NCBI GenBank assembly: GCA_900544455.1
Contig: UQVJ01000039.1
Coordinates: 1 to 14,412, forward strand
Source: an uncultured Eggerthella sp.
Lineage (GTDB): Bacteria > Actinomycetota > Coriobacteriia > Coriobacteriales > Eggerthellaceae
Length of the DNA stretch: 14,412 bases
Direction: 5' to 3'
The notes below the pieces were generated by a model that saw nothing but the letters and a program-made list of their open reading frames with translations, searched no databases and was not told where the DNA came from. Numbering within the stretch: the first letter of the stretch is position 1; each line of letters starts with the position of its first letter. The position numbers and the translations under genes are program-made. Shown piece after piece: positions 13,785 to 14,412 of the stretch.

Positions 13785-14045
13785 TTAGTCATTTTGCTTT
13801 TGTGAATGGCTGGTTATTGCGGAGTTGGGGGAGGAGCGAGGCTGCTCGTTGTGCATGAGGTTGGTTTGGTTTTCGTTGGCCATCACTTCGATGGTCATGC
13901 GGGAGATCTCAGGGTGGTCGGTGGCGCCGACGGCCAGGGACTCCACGTTAAAGCCCTTCCGGGAGAACAGGCGGGAGATCTGAGACAGAACGCCGGCCTC
14001 GTTGTCCACCAGAACGGACAGAGTACGCAGTTTCATTTCTTCCAT
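13785..14045 (-). CDS. ilvN: Acetolactate synthase small subunit, 3'-truncated
   Basis: The first ~64 residues are a clear IlvN ACT domain: MKLRTLSVLVDNEAGVLSQI (4-23), SRLFSRKGFNVESLAVG (24-40) and HPEISRMTIEV (44-54). In branched-chain amino-acid synthesis this subunit binds and feedback-regulates IlvB. After residue 64 (about base 13854) similarity stops and 22 unrelated residues lead to a stop at 13785; complete IlvN proteins have about 160 residues, so the rest of the ACT domain and the whole C-terminal domain are missing. ATG 14045 is preceded by GAGGAGG. It begins 14 bases after the ilvB stop. It is either a broken gene or an artefact of a join between two genomes; the residues resemble those of Clostridia rather than Coriobacteriia (impression). 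Confidence 0.8.
   Translation of the reverse strand: MEEMKLRTLSVLVDNEAGVLSQISRLFSRKGFNVESLAVGATDHPEISRMTIEVMANENQTNLMHNEQPRSSPNSAITSHSQKQND
13850..13860. other. Suspected sequence join or rearrangement point
   Basis: IlvN homology ends here mid-domain, while the intact promoter of the binding-protein gene lies only about 80 bases to the left. The position is estimated from where residues cease to look like IlvN and could be off by about 10 bases. Confidence 0.5.
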
Positions 14046-14059
14046 GTCGCTTCCTCCTC

Positions 14060-14412
14060 TCAGTTGACCAGGAACTCGGTGATGTGGGTGCCGCCGTTGA
14101 CCATGGGACGGACGAGCTCACCCTCCTCAATGGTGCAGTCGATGACATAACCGAGGCCCTTTTCCTGCTCTTCCAGCGCTGCCTGAATGGCGGCTTCCAG
14201 CTCCTCCTGGTTGGTCACGCGGCTGCCCTTCAGGCCGTTGGCGTCTGCCAGCTTTACGAAGTCAGGGCCGCGCTCGGTGGTGGTCATGTAGTAGCGCTTG
14301 TCATAGGTCAGCTCCTGCCACTGGCGCACCATGCCCAGGCGGTGGTTGTTGAAGATGAAGGTGATGATGGGGGCACGATAAAATTCTTCGGTGGACAGCT
14401 CGTTGCAGTTCA
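14060..14412 (-). CDS. ilvB: Acetolactate synthase large subunit, C-terminal part
   Basis: The frame is open to the right window edge and ends at the stop 14060-14062; only the last 116 residues are present. They belong to the thiamine-diphosphate-binding C-terminal domain: NCNELSTEEFYRAPIITFIF, NNHRLGMVRQWQ (the family's NNxxLGMVRQWQ motif, near the cofactor site), RGPDFVKLADANGLKG and VRPMVNGGT. The enzyme condenses two pyruvates, or pyruvate with 2-oxobutyrate, in the first common step of valine, leucine and isoleucine synthesis. The ilvN start follows 14 bases downstream, the usual ilvBN order. ATG 14332 is internal and was not taken as the start. Confidence 0.93.
   Translation of the reverse strand, partial: NCNELSTEEFYRAPIITFIFNNHRLGMVRQWQELTYDKRYYMTTTERGPDFVKLADANGLKGSRVTNQEELEAAIQAALEEQEKGLGYVIDCTIEEGELVRPMVNGGTHITEFLVN

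Overview
The window looks like chromosomal DNA of a gut-type actinobacterium of the class Coriobacteriia (Eggerthellaceae-like). This rests on the moderately high GC, strong Shine-Dalgarno sites before many genes and the general look of the proteins; no marker gene is present, so the taxon is an inference. The last ~550 bases look different and may come from another organism.

Region 1 (2-5570, all +) is one tight operon: the 3' part of a SAM-dependent methyltransferase, two permeases, a substrate-binding lipoprotein and two short ATPases. Together they form a complete peptide/nickel-type (Nik/Cnt/Opp family) ABC importer. Gaps are 7, -8, 25, 5 and -4 bases, so the genes are almost certainly co-transcribed and partly translationally coupled. 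The short ATPases and the co-transcribed methyltransferase suggest a metal-chelate or other small methylated ligand rather than general oligopeptides (inference).

Region 2 (5571-6912) is a non-coding island: degenerate ~32-bp tandem repeats, then a 165-bp inverted-repeat element (6125-6289), then a very GC-rich stretch with no convincing gene. A second copy of the 165-bp element, in the opposite orientation and 128/165 identical without gaps by hand count, sits in a second island (11953-12673) next to a 41-bp tandem array. Both are built from a ~27-30-bp module with the core GGCAAGATAT. This shared modular repeat is the strongest unexplained signal in the window.

Region 3 (6913-11952, all +) lies between the two copies and holds separate transcription units: an 84-residue protein with three tandem 15-residue repeats and its own terminator; a sodium:solute symporter preceded by a 40-bp tandem duplication; a fused single-chain iron-sulfur L-serine dehydratase with an internal ACT domain; and a short-chain dehydrogenase ending at a strong terminator. 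The symporter and serine dehydratase suggest amino-acid uptake and catabolism, but they are not an operon.

Region 4 (12674-13770, -) is a solitary family-3 amino-acid-binding lipoprotein with its own promoter and terminator and no permease or ATPase beside it.

Region 5 (13785-14412, -) holds the 3' end of ilvB and the first ~64 codons of ilvN, which then runs into unrelated sequence. The abrupt loss of homology near 13855 and the Clostridia-like look of both proteins suggest an assembly join or rearrangement rather than a working gene pair.
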